The notes: generated by a model not told the origin, from the sequence alone. A stretch of DNA of 64,000 bases from Pseudomonas sp. IAC-BECa141 (GCF_020544405.1 NZ_CP065410.1:6157061-6221060), one strand, 5' to 3'; shown: positions 7,237-16,097, counted from the first letter of the stretch. Program-made: numbers and translations.

Positions 7237-8574
7237 ATGAGCAGTGTGTTGATTCGCAATGCGCGGCTGGTGAACGAAGGTCGTCAGTTCGACGCCGATC
7301 TGTTGGTCAGCAACGGGCGCATCGTCAAGATCGCCGGCAGCATCGAAGGTGAAAACGCGACCCGTGAAATCGACGCCAACGGCCAATGGTTGCTGCCGGG
7401 CATGATTGACGACCAGGTGCATTTTCGCGAGCCGGGTGCACCGGCCAAGGGCAGCATCCACACCGAATCCCGTGCTGCCGTGGTTGGGGGCATCACCAGT
7501 TTCATGGACATGCCCAACACCAACCCTGCCACGCTGACCCTTGAAGCGCTGGCCGACAAAAAGCGCCGGGCAGCGATCACCTCGGTGGCCAACTACGGTT
7601 TTCACTTCGGTGTCAGTCACGACAATCTGGACACCGTCGCGGCGCTCAATCCCTGTGAAGTGGCCGGTGTGAAAGTGTTCATGGGCGCGTCCACCGGCAA
7701 CATGCTGGTGGACGACCCGAACACCCTCGAGCGCCTGTTCGCGCAAGTGCCGACGATTCTGCTGGCCCACTGTGAACACACGCCGAGCATCGAAGTGAAT
7801 GCCGGGAATCTGCGTGAGCGCTACGGCAATCATTTGCCAGCCGATGCCCACGCGCTGATCCGCAATGCGGATACCTGCTTTCGTTCGTCGTCTCTGGCAG
7901 TGGATCTGGCGAAACGTCACGGCACTCGTCTGCACGTCCTGCACCTGACCACGGCCCGCGAACTGGCGTTGTTCGAAGACAAGCCGCTGTCGCAAAAACG
8001 CATCACCGCCGAAGTCTGCCTGCACCATCTACTGTTCGATGACCGTGACTATCCGAACCTCGGCAACCTGATCAAATGCAATCCGGCGATCAAGTCCCAA
8101 AGCGATCGCGACGCCCTGCGCCAGGCACTGCTAAGCAATCGGCTGGACGTGATCGGCAGCGATCATGCGCCGCACACCTGGGCGGAAAAACAGCAAGCGT
8201 ATGAACAGGCGCCGTCCGGGCTGCCACTGGTGCAACACGCGCTGCCGGCGTTGTTGGAACTGGTGGCGGATGGCGTGCTGCCGATCACCACACTGGTGGC
8301 CAAGACCAGTCACCGGGTGGCGGATCTGTTTGCCATTCCGGATCGCGGCTATTTGCGTGAGGGGTATTGGGCGGATCTGGTGTTGGTGCAACCGGAGCCC
8401 AAGGGTGTCGCGGTGTCACGCCAGCCGGTTCTGTCGCAATGCGGCTGGACGCCGTTCGCTCAGCGCAGCTTTCGGCATCGGGTCAGCACGACGGTGGTTT
8501 CGGGGCAAATTGCGTGGCATGACCATCGGATCCATGACAACTGTCAGGGATTGCCGCTGCGGTTCATGCGCTGA
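7237..8574 (+). CDS. pyrQ: Dihydroorotase-like amidohydrolase PyrQ
   Basis: A 445-residue cyclic amidohydrolase, the zinc-starvation paralogue of dihydroorotase PyrC in pyrimidine synthesis. The metal-site elements are recognisable: DDQVHFREPG at residues 58-67, a candidate carboxylated Lys in GVKVFMGA, LAHCEH, HVLHLTT and the catalytic Asp in GSDHAPH. The first position of the usual HxH pair is Gln60 while His62 is kept. It is last in the folE2-initiated operon and ends at a strong hairpin (8579-8607). The homologue is PA5541. The name follows synteny and family; activity is not shown by sequence alone. Confidence 0.88.
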   Translation: MSSVLIRNARLVNEGRQFDADLLVSNGRIVKIAGSIEGENATREIDANGQWLLPGMIDDQVHFREPGAPAKGSIHTESRAAVVGGITSFMDMPNTNPATLTLEALADKKRRAAITSVANYGFHFGVSHDNLDTVAALNPCEVAGVKVFMGASTGNMLVDDPNTLERLFAQVPTILLAHCEHTPSIEVNAGNLRERYGNHLPADAHALIRNADTCFRSSSLAVDLAKRHGTRLHVLHLTTARELALFEDKPLSQKRITAEVCLHHLLFDDRDYPNLGNLIKCNPAIKSQSDRDALRQALLSNRLDVIGSDHAPHTWAEKQQAYEQAPSGLPLVQHALPALLELVADGVLPITTLVAKTSHRVADLFAIPDRGYLREGYWADLVLVQPEPKGVAVSRQPVLSQCGWTPFAQRSFRHRVSTTVVSGQIAWHDHRIHDNCQGLPLRFMR

Positions 8575-8578
8575 AAAA

Positions 8579-8607
8579 AACCGCCTCCACTCGATGTGGA
8601 GGCGGTT
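8579..8607 (-). terminator. Terminator shared by pyrQ and the DUF3617 gene
   Basis: Twelve-base arms (AACCGCCTCCAC / GTGGAGGCGGTT) flank a five-base loop. On the minus strand the stem is followed by a run of T, a classic intrinsic terminator for the gene ending at 8620. For pyrQ on the plus strand the T run is short, so termination there may be weaker. Confidence 0.85.
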
Positions 8608-8619
8608 TCGACAGTGACG

Positions 8620-9138
8620 TTACGCTCTCGGTTTGACCGTACCGCAATCCTGACCCAGCCAGACTGCCCGGGTTTCCAGACTGCCCTTCTGGTTGATCCC
8701 GATGGCGTTGAAAGTACCGTTGGCGACGGTGGTGAACTCGCGGTCACTGAGGAACGTCGCGACACCGGTGCCTTGGGCTTTCGGGCAACTGAAGCGGAAT
8801 TTCCACTGGTTGCCGACACGCTCGGTGATCTGCTGCTTGCAGCCCGACTGCGGATCCGCCAATGGAATATCGTTGGTCGCCACCTGCTGCGGCGTCAGAC
8901 AGGCGCGAATGCCCTTGCCGCCGATGTTGATCCCCTGCTTCTCCAGTTCAGCCCGTTGTTGCGGAGTGATCTGGCCCTGAATCTGGCCGAGGATCGACTG
9001 CACATCCATCACCTGATCATCGACCTTCACATTGCTCGACGTCATTTCCCACAACCCCGGCTGCAGCATTTGCGCCTGAGCAACCACCGGCAAGGCCAAA
9101 CCCAGGCCCAGCGCCAAACCCAGCAGACGAACGTTCAT
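8620..9138 (-). CDS. DUF3617 family exported protein
   Basis: A 172-residue protein with a signal peptide (cut near AQAQ, residue 22). The mature part begins with MLQPGLWEMTSSNVKVDDQ, typical of the DUF3617 family, whose members open with a P-G-x-W-E motif. Function is unknown. Two cysteines (in RACLTPQQ and SGCKQQ), a third in FSCPK and a fourth near the end (QDCGTVK) could form periplasmic disulfides. It is a single-gene unit: it ends at the hairpin shared with pyrQ, and its start faces the cardiolipin synthase promoter region (9139-9284), from which it is divergent. Nothing in the sequence ties it to zinc. Confidence 0.8.
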   Translation of the reverse strand: MNVRLLGLALGLGLALPVVAQAQMLQPGLWEMTSSNVKVDDQVMDVQSILGQIQGQITPQQRAELEKQGINIGGKGIRACLTPQQVATNDIPLADPQSGCKQQITERVGNQWKFRFSCPKAQGTGVATFLSDREFTTVANGTFNAIGINQKGSLETRAVWLGQDCGTVKPRA

Positions 9139-9284
9139 TGAAAAACTCCTGATCAGTAGTGGCCGTTAGACGCCGGCCGCCTGTTTCGGTTCATGGCGGA
9201 CGCTGGCGACTTGAAAACAAATAGCGACAATCGCCCTGGAACATGGTCTGTTAAGCATTGAATCTTCAGGAGCAAGGTTGCCCC

Positions 9285-10724
9285 ATGGATTATTTCGGAC
9301 CGCACATCTTCGGTTACCTGATCGCCCTGATACACACCCTCGGCTCGATCGCTGCGATCCATGCCGTATTGACCGTACGCACGGCACAAGGCTCGATTGC
9401 CTGGGCGCTGTCGCTGATCTTCATTCCCTACCTCACCCTCATCCCGTATCTGGTGTTCGGCCGCAGCACCTTCGATGGCTACATCAAGGCCCGCCGCCAG
9501 GCCAACGAACAGATGCGCCAGGCGATTTCCGAACTCAACTGGCGGCCGTGGGTGGAAGAAGCCTTGACCGCCCGCGCCTCGAATGCGTATGACTCGTTGC
9601 GGGCGATGCCGAAACTGGGGCGCATGCCGTGCCTGGCCAACAATGAAGTGCGATTGCTGATCAACGGTGCCGCCACCTTCGAGGCGATTTTCCACGCAAT
9701 CGACCAGGCGCGGGAAGCCGTGCTGATCCAGTTTTTTATCATTCACGACGATCGACTCGGTCAGCGCCTGCGTGACCTGTTGCTGAAAAAAGCGGCCGAA
9801 GGCGTGGTGATCCATTTGCTCTATGACCGCATCGGCAGCCACGCCCTGCCCCACAGCTACGTGCAGGCGCTGCGCGATGGCGGCGTCGAGGTCAAAGCAT
9901 TTGCCACCCGCGGCGGCTGGCTCAATCGTTTCCAGGTGAATTTCCGCAACCACCGAAAGATCGTGGTGGTCGACGGGCTGATCGGGTTTGTCGGCGGCCA
10001 CAACGTCGGCGACGAGTACATGGGTGAAAAACCACCGCTGGCACCGTGGCGCGATACCCACGTCCAGGTGCGCGGCCCGGTGGTCGCGTGCATGCAGGAG
10101 TCATTTGCCGAAGACTGGTTCTGGGCCGCGCGGTCATTGCCGCCGCTGATCCTGCCGGACGCCTACCCGGAGGACGGCGTACTTTGCCAATTACTCGCCA
10201 GTGGCCCGGCGGATGCCTACGAAACCTGCTCGCTGTTCTTCGTCGAAGCCATCCACGCCGCCACCGAGCGCGTGTGGATCACCAGCCCCTACTTCATTCC
10301 CGACGAAGCCGTGTTCGCCGCATTACGCCTCGCGGTATTGCGCGGGGTCGACGTGCGTCTGCTGCTGCCTTCGCGTCCCGACCACCGCATCGTCTACGCC
10401 GCATCCAGCCTGTACGCGTTCGAAGCGGTGCGCGCCGGCGTGCGGGTATTCCGCTATGAACCGGGATTCCTGCATCAAAAAGTGGTGTTGATCGACAGCG
10501 AAATCAGCGCCATCGGCAGCGCCAATCTGGACAACCGCTCGTTCCGGCTGAATTTCGAAGTGATGCTGCTGACCGTCGACAGCGAATTCGCCGCCAGCGT
10601 GGAACAGATGCTCAATGACGACTTTGCCCAAGCCTACGAGGTCGCCAAAGAAGAAAGCCGGGAGATCCATCGCCTGCAACAGGTCGGCATGCGGATCGCC
10701 CGGCTGATTTCACCGATTCTCTAG
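9285..10724 (+). CDS. cls: Cardiolipin synthase
   Basis: A 479-residue inner-membrane phospholipase-D-family enzyme that joins phosphatidylglycerol with another phospholipid to make cardiolipin. Two N-terminal membrane helices (about residues 6-60) precede two PLD domains with HKD motifs at His223 ([10 protein letters not shown]) and His397 (HQKVVLIDS, followed by GSANLDNRS). I chose the ATG at 9285 because the protein then begins [11 protein letters not shown] like family members; AGGAG sits about 12 bases upstream, a rather long spacing. The in-frame TTG at 9258 is less likely. It is convergent with cfa, whose stop lies 2 bp beyond its own. It is a single-gene unit. Confidence 0.92.
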   Translation: MDYFGPHIFGYLIALIHTLGSIAAIHAVLTVRTAQGSIAWALSLIFIPYLTLIPYLVFGRSTFDGYIKARRQANEQMRQAISELNWRPWVEEALTARASNAYDSLRAMPKLGRMPCLANNEVRLLINGAATFEAIFHAIDQAREAVLIQFFIIHDDRLGQRLRDLLLKKAAEGVVIHLLYDRIGSHALPHSYVQALRDGGVEVKAFATRGGWLNRFQVNFRNHRKIVVVDGLIGFVGGHNVGDEYMGEKPPLAPWRDTHVQVRGPVVACMQESFAEDWFWAARSLPPLILPDAYPEDGVLCQLLASGPADAYETCSLFFVEAIHAATERVWITSPYFIPDEAVFAALRLAVLRGVDVRLLLPSRPDHRIVYAASSLYAFEAVRAGVRVFRYEPGFLHQKVVLIDSEISAIGSANLDNRSFRLNFEVMLLTVDSEFAASVEQMLNDDFAQAYEVAKEESREIHRLQQVGMRIARLISPIL

Positions 10725-10726
10725 GT

Positions 10727-11914
10727 TCAAGGGTTGTAGATGTCGTCCCTGGTCCACGGCAGTTCATGGCTGCCGTCGGCATGGGCTTTCACGGCGAGAA
10801 TCTGGTGCAGGTTGATCCAGCCGCGAGCGAATGCGTAAGCGCAGCCCGCCAGGTACAGACGCCAGATACGCAGCGCCTGCTCCGGCACCAGTTTCGCGGC
10901 GGCTTCAAGATTGTCCTCCAGCCGTTCGCTCCAGTGGTCCAGGGTGCGCGCGTAATGCAGACGCAGACTTTCGACGTCGACAATCTCCAGACCCGCTTCG
11001 CTGATCTCGGCCGAGATCATCGCCAGGTGCGGCAGCTCGCCGTTGGGGAACACGTACTTCTCGATGAAATCCCCGGCACCGCGCCCCACCGGACGGCCAT
11101 CGGTGTGCTTGGCGGTGATGCCGTGGTTCATCACCAGACCGCCCTCTTTCACCGCGCCGAACAGGGTTTTGCAGTATTCGGCGAGGTTGGCGTGGCCGAC
11201 GTGTTCGAACATGCCGACGCTGACCACCTTGTCGAAACGCCCGTCCTGAGGCAGATCGCGGTAGTCAAGCAGCTGCAGTTCGATCTGGTCTTCCAGGCCT
11301 TCAGCCTTGACCCGCTCACGAGCCAGCGCCAGTTGTTCCTTGCTCAGGGTGATACCGAAGACCTTGGCGCCGAACTCACGGGCGGCGTAACGCGCCAGAC
11401 CGCCCCAGCCGCAACCGACGTCCAGCAGGTAATCACCTGGCTGCAAACGCAGCTTGCGACACAGGTGCCGGAACTTGGCCTGTTGCGCCTGCTCAAGGGT
11501 TTCGCTGCCGGTTTCGAAATACGCACAGGAATACGCCATGTCGCTGTCCAGCCACAGCTGGTAGAACGCGTTGGACAGATCGTAGTGATAGGAGATGGCC
11601 TTGGCGTCGGTTTCCTTGTCGTGGAGCGTGCGCACCGGGTGACTGTCTTCGTCTTCATCAAGCAGCGCGGAGCTCAACTCATCGCACACCCGGATGACCT
11701 CGCTGATCGACCCTTCCAGTTCGAGTTTGCCCTCGACGAACGCCGCCCCCAGCGCGTCGAGGCTTGGATGGGTCAACTGGGACACCATCAACGGGTCCTT
11801 GACCACGATGGTGACGCTGGGCGTCGGGCCCAGATTGAATTCATGGCCGTCCCAGAGTCGCAGGCGAAGCGGAAGCTGCAGATTCTGTAAGGCCGGTGGA
11901 AGTTGCGCGAGCAT
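10727..11914 (-). CDS. cfa: Cyclopropane-fatty-acyl-phospholipid synthase
   Basis: A 395-residue SAM-dependent methyltransferase that adds a methylene bridge to unsaturated acyl chains of membrane phospholipids. An N-terminal lipid-binding domain (about residues 1-110) precedes a Rossmann SAM domain with motif I DVGCGWGGLARYA. The downstream GMFEHVGHANL stretch is typical of Cfa enzymes. The start at 11914 follows an AGGGGGA ribosome site, so the longer frame from 11959 is not needed. In Pseudomonas this gene is usually RpoS-dependent and induced in stationary phase. The upstream region holds two inverted repeats (11932-11943 and 11985-12005). It is convergent with cls, and together they form a membrane-lipid remodelling pair. 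Confidence 0.92.
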   Translation of the reverse strand: MLAQLPPALQNLQLPLRLRLWDGHEFNLGPTPSVTIVVKDPLMVSQLTHPSLDALGAAFVEGKLELEGSISEVIRVCDELSSALLDEDEDSHPVRTLHDKETDAKAISYHYDLSNAFYQLWLDSDMAYSCAYFETGSETLEQAQQAKFRHLCRKLRLQPGDYLLDVGCGWGGLARYAAREFGAKVFGITLSKEQLALARERVKAEGLEDQIELQLLDYRDLPQDGRFDKVVSVGMFEHVGHANLAEYCKTLFGAVKEGGLVMNHGITAKHTDGRPVGRGAGDFIEKYVFPNGELPHLAMISAEISEAGLEIVDVESLRLHYARTLDHWSERLEDNLEAAAKLVPEQALRIWRLYLAGCAYAFARGWINLHQILAVKAHADGSHELPWTRDDIYNP

Positions 11915-11984
11915 GGAATATCCCCCTGGTTTCAGACGTCTGATCTGAGGGTAGACCATCCTTGAAAATTAGCAGGCTATCGAT

Positions 11985-12005
11985 CTGATAGTCGCCGACT
12001 ATCAG
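11985..12005. repeat. Inverted repeat upstream of cfa
   Basis: Perfect nine-base arms CTGATAGTC and GACTATCAG around GCC. It lies between the end of the P-type ATPase gene (12092) and cfa (11914), both on the minus strand. No T run follows, so it is more like an operator or RNA stem than an intrinsic terminator. A second perfect 12-bp palindrome, TCAGACGTCTGA, lies at 11932-11943. Confidence 0.6.
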
Positions 12006-12091
12006 CCACAGCGGCTGTCACCGCGCGGTCATCCGTGTTTCAGTGCGCCTTCTCAAATGACTGCGAGAGCGGCGCACAGTTCGAAAAATGA

Positions 12092-13999
12092 TCAGTCCGA
12101 CGCCTTCAGTTTCAGCAGCGGCTCCTGAAAACGCAGCAGCCGGCCAGCATTGCCCAGCACCAGCAGCGTGCTCAGGTTGTGCAGCAATGCAGCGATCATC
12201 GCGCCCGCCGCACCGAGCCAGCCGAAGGCCGCGAATACCACGATGGCCAGCGTCCAGCCCAGGCCGATGATCACGTTCACCTGCAAGGTTTTCCGGCACT
12301 GACGACTCAGGCGCACACAGGTGCCAAGCCGACGCAGGTCACTGCCGATCAGCACGATGTCGGCTGACGCCAACGCAATGTCCGCGCCGCCCGCGCCCAT
12401 CGCCACCCCGACGACACCTGCCTTGAGCGCCAGCGAATCGTTGATCCCGTCGCCGACCACCATCGGCCGGAAGCCGTTATCGATTTCCTTGAGCACTCGG
12501 TTGAGTTTGTCTTCGGGCAACGCCTGGGCTTCTACTTCGTGCAGGCCGACGTCCTTGGCCAGGGTTTGCGCAACGCTCTGCCGGTCACCGGTTAACAACA
12601 GTTGCCTCCCCAGCCCGAGGTCACGCAGCTCGCTCAACGCAAATCGCGCTTCCGGTTTGACGGTGTCGGCCAGCAACAGCCAGGCGAGAAATTCGCCATT
12701 CAATGCCAATCCGGCAATCGGGCCATCGTGTTCGGGGATCGCGGTGGTCGGGATGCCCAACTGCGCAAACAGCTCCGGGCGCCCGAGTGCGGCCTCGCCT
12801 TGCGCGGTTTGGGCCACTACGCCCAACCCCTGCCGCTCATGAATATCGGTCAGCACCAACACCTCTTCCGCGCTGACCAGTCCGGCCAGCGCGCGGCTGA
12901 CAGGATGGCTGCTCGCCGCGCCCAGGCTCGCGGCCAGTGCCATTACCGATCCGTGATCCGCTCGCGGGCTGCTGATCGACTGCAAGCGCAGCGTGCCGTA
13001 AGTCAGGGTGCCGGTCTTGTCGACGACCAGCGAAGTGAGATCAGCCAATTCCTCCAGGAACGCCGAACTGCGGATCAGAATCCCGTGCCGAGCGGCCACC
13101 GCCACTCCGGCAATCGCCGTGGCCGGCGCCGACAACACCAGCGCGCATGGGCATGCCGCCACCAGCACCGCGAGCATCGCCTGTGCATCGTTGGTGATGA
13201 ACCAGGTGACTGCCGCAAGCAACAACACCAGCACCATGTAACTGCCGGCATAGCGTTCGAGCAAACGGGTGATCGGCGGCTTGGAGCGTTCGGCGTTTTG
13301 CATCAGCGCGATGACCTTGCCGAGGGTCGACTCATCCCCGGTACGGGTCACTTCAATTCGCAGCAACCCGTCGAGGTTGATCGCGCCGCCGAACACTGCC
13401 ATGCCGACAACCGCCTCCACCGGCACCGACTCACCGGTGATCGACGCCGTATCGAGGCTGGCCTGACCGGACACCACCCGACCGTCCGCCGGCACGCGAT
13501 CGCCGGCGCGCACTTCGACTTTGTCGCCGGCCTTGAGCGCACCATTGTCGACTTCGATGACCGAGCCGTCCGCCTGCACCTTGCGCGCATGGCTGCGCGT
13601 CAGTTGGCCGAGGGCATGAATCGCTTCCTGGGAGCCGATCACACTGCGCTCTTCCAGCACATGGCCGAAGATCATGATGATCGGCAACAGCGCAGCGGTG
13701 AGCAGATCGCCCGTGGCCCAGGCCCCGATCATCGCCAGGGCGATCAATTGATCAGTGATGCCGTGCAGGCTCGGATAACGCAGGCTGAACCACGCCGAAC
13801 GCATCACCGGCACCGCGACCAATAAAGAAGCAAATCCGAGCAACAACTGACTGACGCCGGTCTGTTCCGGCATCAACCAGCGCCAGATCAGTCCAAGACC
13901 AAGCAAGCCGAGGGCGAGCATCGCCAGGGTCAACTGGCGCGCGGCGCGGCGTTGTTCGGCCGAGGACAACAGGCTCGGAGCGGAGGTGGTGGCAGTCAT
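12092..13999 (-). CDS. P1B-type heavy-metal ATPase
   Basis: A 635-residue metal-transporting P-type ATPase. It has the transport motif CPC at residues 283-285, the phosphorylated Asp327 in DKTGTLT, a family HP motif (SSHPVSRAL) and the hinge GDGINDSLALK. No N-terminal heavy-metal-binding (HMA) domain with CxxC is visible. The last helix carries HNLST at 607-611 where ZntA-type zinc exporters have an Asp, so metal specificity is unclear. It is last in a four-gene operon, overlapping the upstream HflC-like gene by 4 bp. P. aeruginosa has a comparable zinc-responsive group (PA2435-PA2439). Whether it exports metal or loads periplasmic enzymes is open. Confidence 0.85.
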   Translation of the reverse strand: MTATTSAPSLLSSAEQRRAARQLTLAMLALGLLGLGLIWRWLMPEQTGVSQLLLGFASLLVAVPVMRSAWFSLRYPSLHGITDQLIALAMIGAWATGDLLTAALLPIIMIFGHVLEERSVIGSQEAIHALGQLTRSHARKVQADGSVIEVDNGALKAGDKVEVRAGDRVPADGRVVSGQASLDTASITGESVPVEAVVGMAVFGGAINLDGLLRIEVTRTGDESTLGKVIALMQNAERSKPPITRLLERYAGSYMVLVLLLAAVTWFITNDAQAMLAVLVAACPCALVLSAPATAIAGVAVAARHGILIRSSAFLEELADLTSLVVDKTGTLTYGTLRLQSISSPRADHGSVMALAASLGAASSHPVSRALAGLVSAEEVLVLTDIHERQGLGVVAQTAQGEAALGRPELFAQLGIPTTAIPEHDGPIAGLALNGEFLAWLLLADTVKPEARFALSELRDLGLGRQLLLTGDRQSVAQTLAKDVGLHEVEAQALPEDKLNRVLKEIDNGFRPMVVGDGINDSLALKAGVVGVAMGAGGADIALASADIVLIGSDLRRLGTCVRLSRQCRKTLQVNVIIGLGWTLAIVVFAAFGWLGAAGAMIAALLHNLSTLLVLGNAGRLLRFQEPLLKLKASD

Positions 14000-15054
14000 T
14001 GGCTGGCTCCCTGAATGATCAGGCGTGAATCGTCTTTCGGATCGACCGTGGTCACCGAACCGGCCTGGCCGAGAATCTTCGGCATCCGCTCGCGGTACAA
14101 ACGCAACAGCATTTGTGGGTCAGTGCCCTGCTGTTGCGCCTTGGCCAGACTCAGCACCGTCGCCGTGTCGGCGGAGGCTTTGGCCAGGCGCTCACCGGCC
14201 TGGGCGTGGGCGACTTGCAGCGTGCGGTCGGCCTGTTCGTTGGCGGACTGGGTCAGCTTTTCAGCGTCCGTGCGGGCATTGGCGACCGCCTTGTCGGCTT
14301 GCTGGCTAGCGGTGAGGACGGCGTTGAAAGCACTCACCGCCGGCTCCGGCAGGCTCGATTGCACATCGACCCGCGCCACTTCGATGCCGATGCCCTGACC
14401 GCTCGCCTTCAACTCGGCGAGACGTCGGTTGATGCCTTGCACCAGATCACCGCGCAACCGTTCGCGACGTTCGGCGGCCTGATTATCAGCACCGATCAAC
14501 TCGGGCCGCGCCACCAGAATCGTGTCCAGATCCCGCGCAGCCGTCAGCGCAACCGCGCTTCGCGTCACCACTCGATCCAGTGCCGGCAAAACATGTTCGC
14601 CTTGCAGCACAAAGTCATAGGGATCGGTGACCTTGTAGAACACCCGCACATCCAGCTGCACAACGCCGGCATCACCGGTGAGCAGATAACCGGAACCGGC
14701 CAGCGCGTCACTCAGCGGTGTGGCGAAGGTGGCGACGCGATCCGCCCGCACGGCCTGATCACTGCGCAGCAGATTTTCCACCCGTCGCTCAATGACCCGA
14801 TCCGCCGCCGGCAACAAAACCACCTGTTCAAACGGCTGCGGCCACGCCAATAGCAACCCGGCATTCTGAATGCGATCCAACGCTCCGAAATGCAAAACCA
14901 TCGCGCGATTTTGTGGGTCAATCTGCCGCACATTGGAAAATGCCCAGGCCAACGCCGCGAGCACCGTTACCGCGTACAGGGCGAAAAACGCCAGACGTCC
15001 CGCTTGAATCCAGGGACTGTTCAGCGAATGTGTTCCACGTGGAACTTCATTCAT
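13996..15054 (-). CDS. SPFH-domain protein, HflC-like
   Basis: A 352-residue membrane-anchored prohibitin/stomatin-type protein. One N-terminal helix (about residues 16-40, LAFFALYAVTVLAALAWAF) is followed by an SPFH domain (about 45-240) and a coiled coil rich in Ala and Gln. In E. coli, HflC with HflK modulates the FtsH protease; this copy is a paralogue outside the hfq-hflKC locus, so I give no symbol. It overlaps both neighbours by 4 bp (13996-13999 and 15051-15054), indicating coupled translation with the second SPFH protein and the ATPase. The operon probably builds a membrane scaffold around the transporter, which is inference. A parS-like site lies near its 5' end. Confidence 0.85.
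   Translation of the reverse strand: MNEVPRGTHSLNSPWIQAGRLAFFALYAVTVLAALAWAFSNVRQIDPQNRAMVLHFGALDRIQNAGLLLAWPQPFEQVVLLPAADRVIERRVENLLRSDQAVRADRVATFATPLSDALAGSGYLLTGDAGVVQLDVRVFYKVTDPYDFVLQGEHVLPALDRVVTRSAVALTAARDLDTILVARPELIGADNQAAERRERLRGDLVQGINRRLAELKASGQGIGIEVARVDVQSSLPEPAVSAFNAVLTASQQADKAVANARTDAEKLTQSANEQADRTLQVAHAQAGERLAKASADTATVLSLAKAQQQGTDPQMLLRLYRERMPKILGQAGSVTTVDPKDDSRLIIQGASQ
15031..15046. other. parS-like site C (inside hflC-like gene)
   Basis: Matches the parS consensus at 15 of 16 positions, with the same final-base change as site B. It lies within the first codons of the hflC-like gene, about 49 kb from the origin end of the window. Confidence 0.8.
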
Positions 15055-16097
15055 GGCTGCGTTCCGCTTTTGCTGTCGAGATTGGGCGGACCGTCGACCA
15101 ACACCCGGAATGGCGCGGCGTCGGTGCGCAGGATCAGCTTGGTGTCTGGCGAAACGATGGTGCCCAGGGTGTCCAGCGAACGCAGCAAGTTGTACAGCTG
15201 CGGCGAACCGGCGTAAGCACGTCCGTAAATCTGCGCCGCTTCCACCCGCGATTGGGCTTCGATATCGGCGGCTTTCACCGTGGCATCGGCTTGCACGATT
15301 CGCGCATCGCGTTCAGCGGCGGAGCGGATTTGCGCCGCTTCACGCTTGCCGACAGCGGTGCGTTCGGTGGCGATGGTTTCGCGCTCGGCACGCATCCGGT
15401 CAACCGTTGCAGTCAAGGTCACCGATGGCAATGTCAGCCGTTCGATGCCCACCTGCACCACGCGCACCCCGTAAGTGGCGAGCAGTTGCTGATCGATTTG
15501 CTGACGCAGCTGCGCTTCAAAATCGGCGATGCGAACCTGACTGGCATCGGTGTTCACCAGATTGGCCAGATCGAAACTGCTGGCCGTGGTTTCCAGCGCC
15601 GAGCCGACAAACGTCCGAATCTGCCGCGCCGCTTCGTCCGGCTGGTTCTGCACGGCGCGCATGAAGCGCTGCACATTGTCGGGGTCGCCTTGTACCTGCC
15701 AGGCGACGTAAGCCTGAACGATGATGCGCAAACCATCGCGGGTGCCGACGTCCTGCAAGCCGCTGGAGGTCGTGCGCAAACGCAGGTCTACCGGAATCGC
15801 CGCTTCGAACGGTGCCGGCCAGCGCCAGCTCAGACCCGGTTCCAGCAACACGCGGGACGGGTTGCCAAACCGCGTGATGACCGTGGCTTCACCGGAGCGT
15901 ACTTGCACCAGGCTTGCCGCCGCGATGGCAAAGGCCACCAGCAACGCTGCCCAACCCATGCGTTTCCAGGGAAAAGGCCCCGCCTCTTCCGGCGCGCCGT
16001 GGTGATGGTGATGATGCCCGTGATGGTGATGACCGCCGCCATGAGCATGATCGTGGCCGCTGTGGTCATGGTGATCGTGAGTGTGCGACTGGCTCAA
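15051..16097 (-). CDS. SPFH-domain protein with His-rich N-terminus
   Basis: A 348-residue HflC/HflK-type protein whose first 33 residues contain 18 histidines, with runs of four and six His and several Asp, resembling metal-binding tails of zinc carriers and chaperones. A single membrane helix follows (about residues 47-66), then an SPFH domain and a C-terminal helical stretch rich in Ala, Glu and Arg. By the usual topology of the family the His-rich tail would be cytoplasmic. It overlaps both flanking genes by 4 bp. Metal binding is inferred from composition. With the P-type ATPase in the same operon and a Zur-like box upstream, a role in zinc or related metal handling is likely. Confidence 0.85.
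   Translation of the reverse strand: MSQSHTHDHHDHSGHDHAHGGGHHHHGHHHHHHGAPEEAGPFPWKRMGWAALLVAFAIAAASLVQVRSGEATVITRFGNPSRVLLEPGLSWRWPAPFEAAIPVDLRLRTTSSGLQDVGTRDGLRIIVQAYVAWQVQGDPDNVQRFMRAVQNQPDEAARQIRTFVGSALETTASSFDLANLVNTDASQVRIADFEAQLRQQIDQQLLATYGVRVVQVGIERLTLPSVTLTATVDRMRAERETIATERTAVGKREAAQIRSAAERDARIVQADATVKAADIEAQSRVEAAQIYGRAYAGSPQLYNLLRSLDTLGTIVSPDTKLILRTDAAPFRVLVDGPPNLDSKSGTQP

Noticed and set aside
6652..8028. 458-codon open frame on the minus strand
   Set aside because: It is antisense to the gamma-CA and pyrQ genes, both with clear family motifs, and has no recognisable domain; long antisense frames are common in high G+C DNA.
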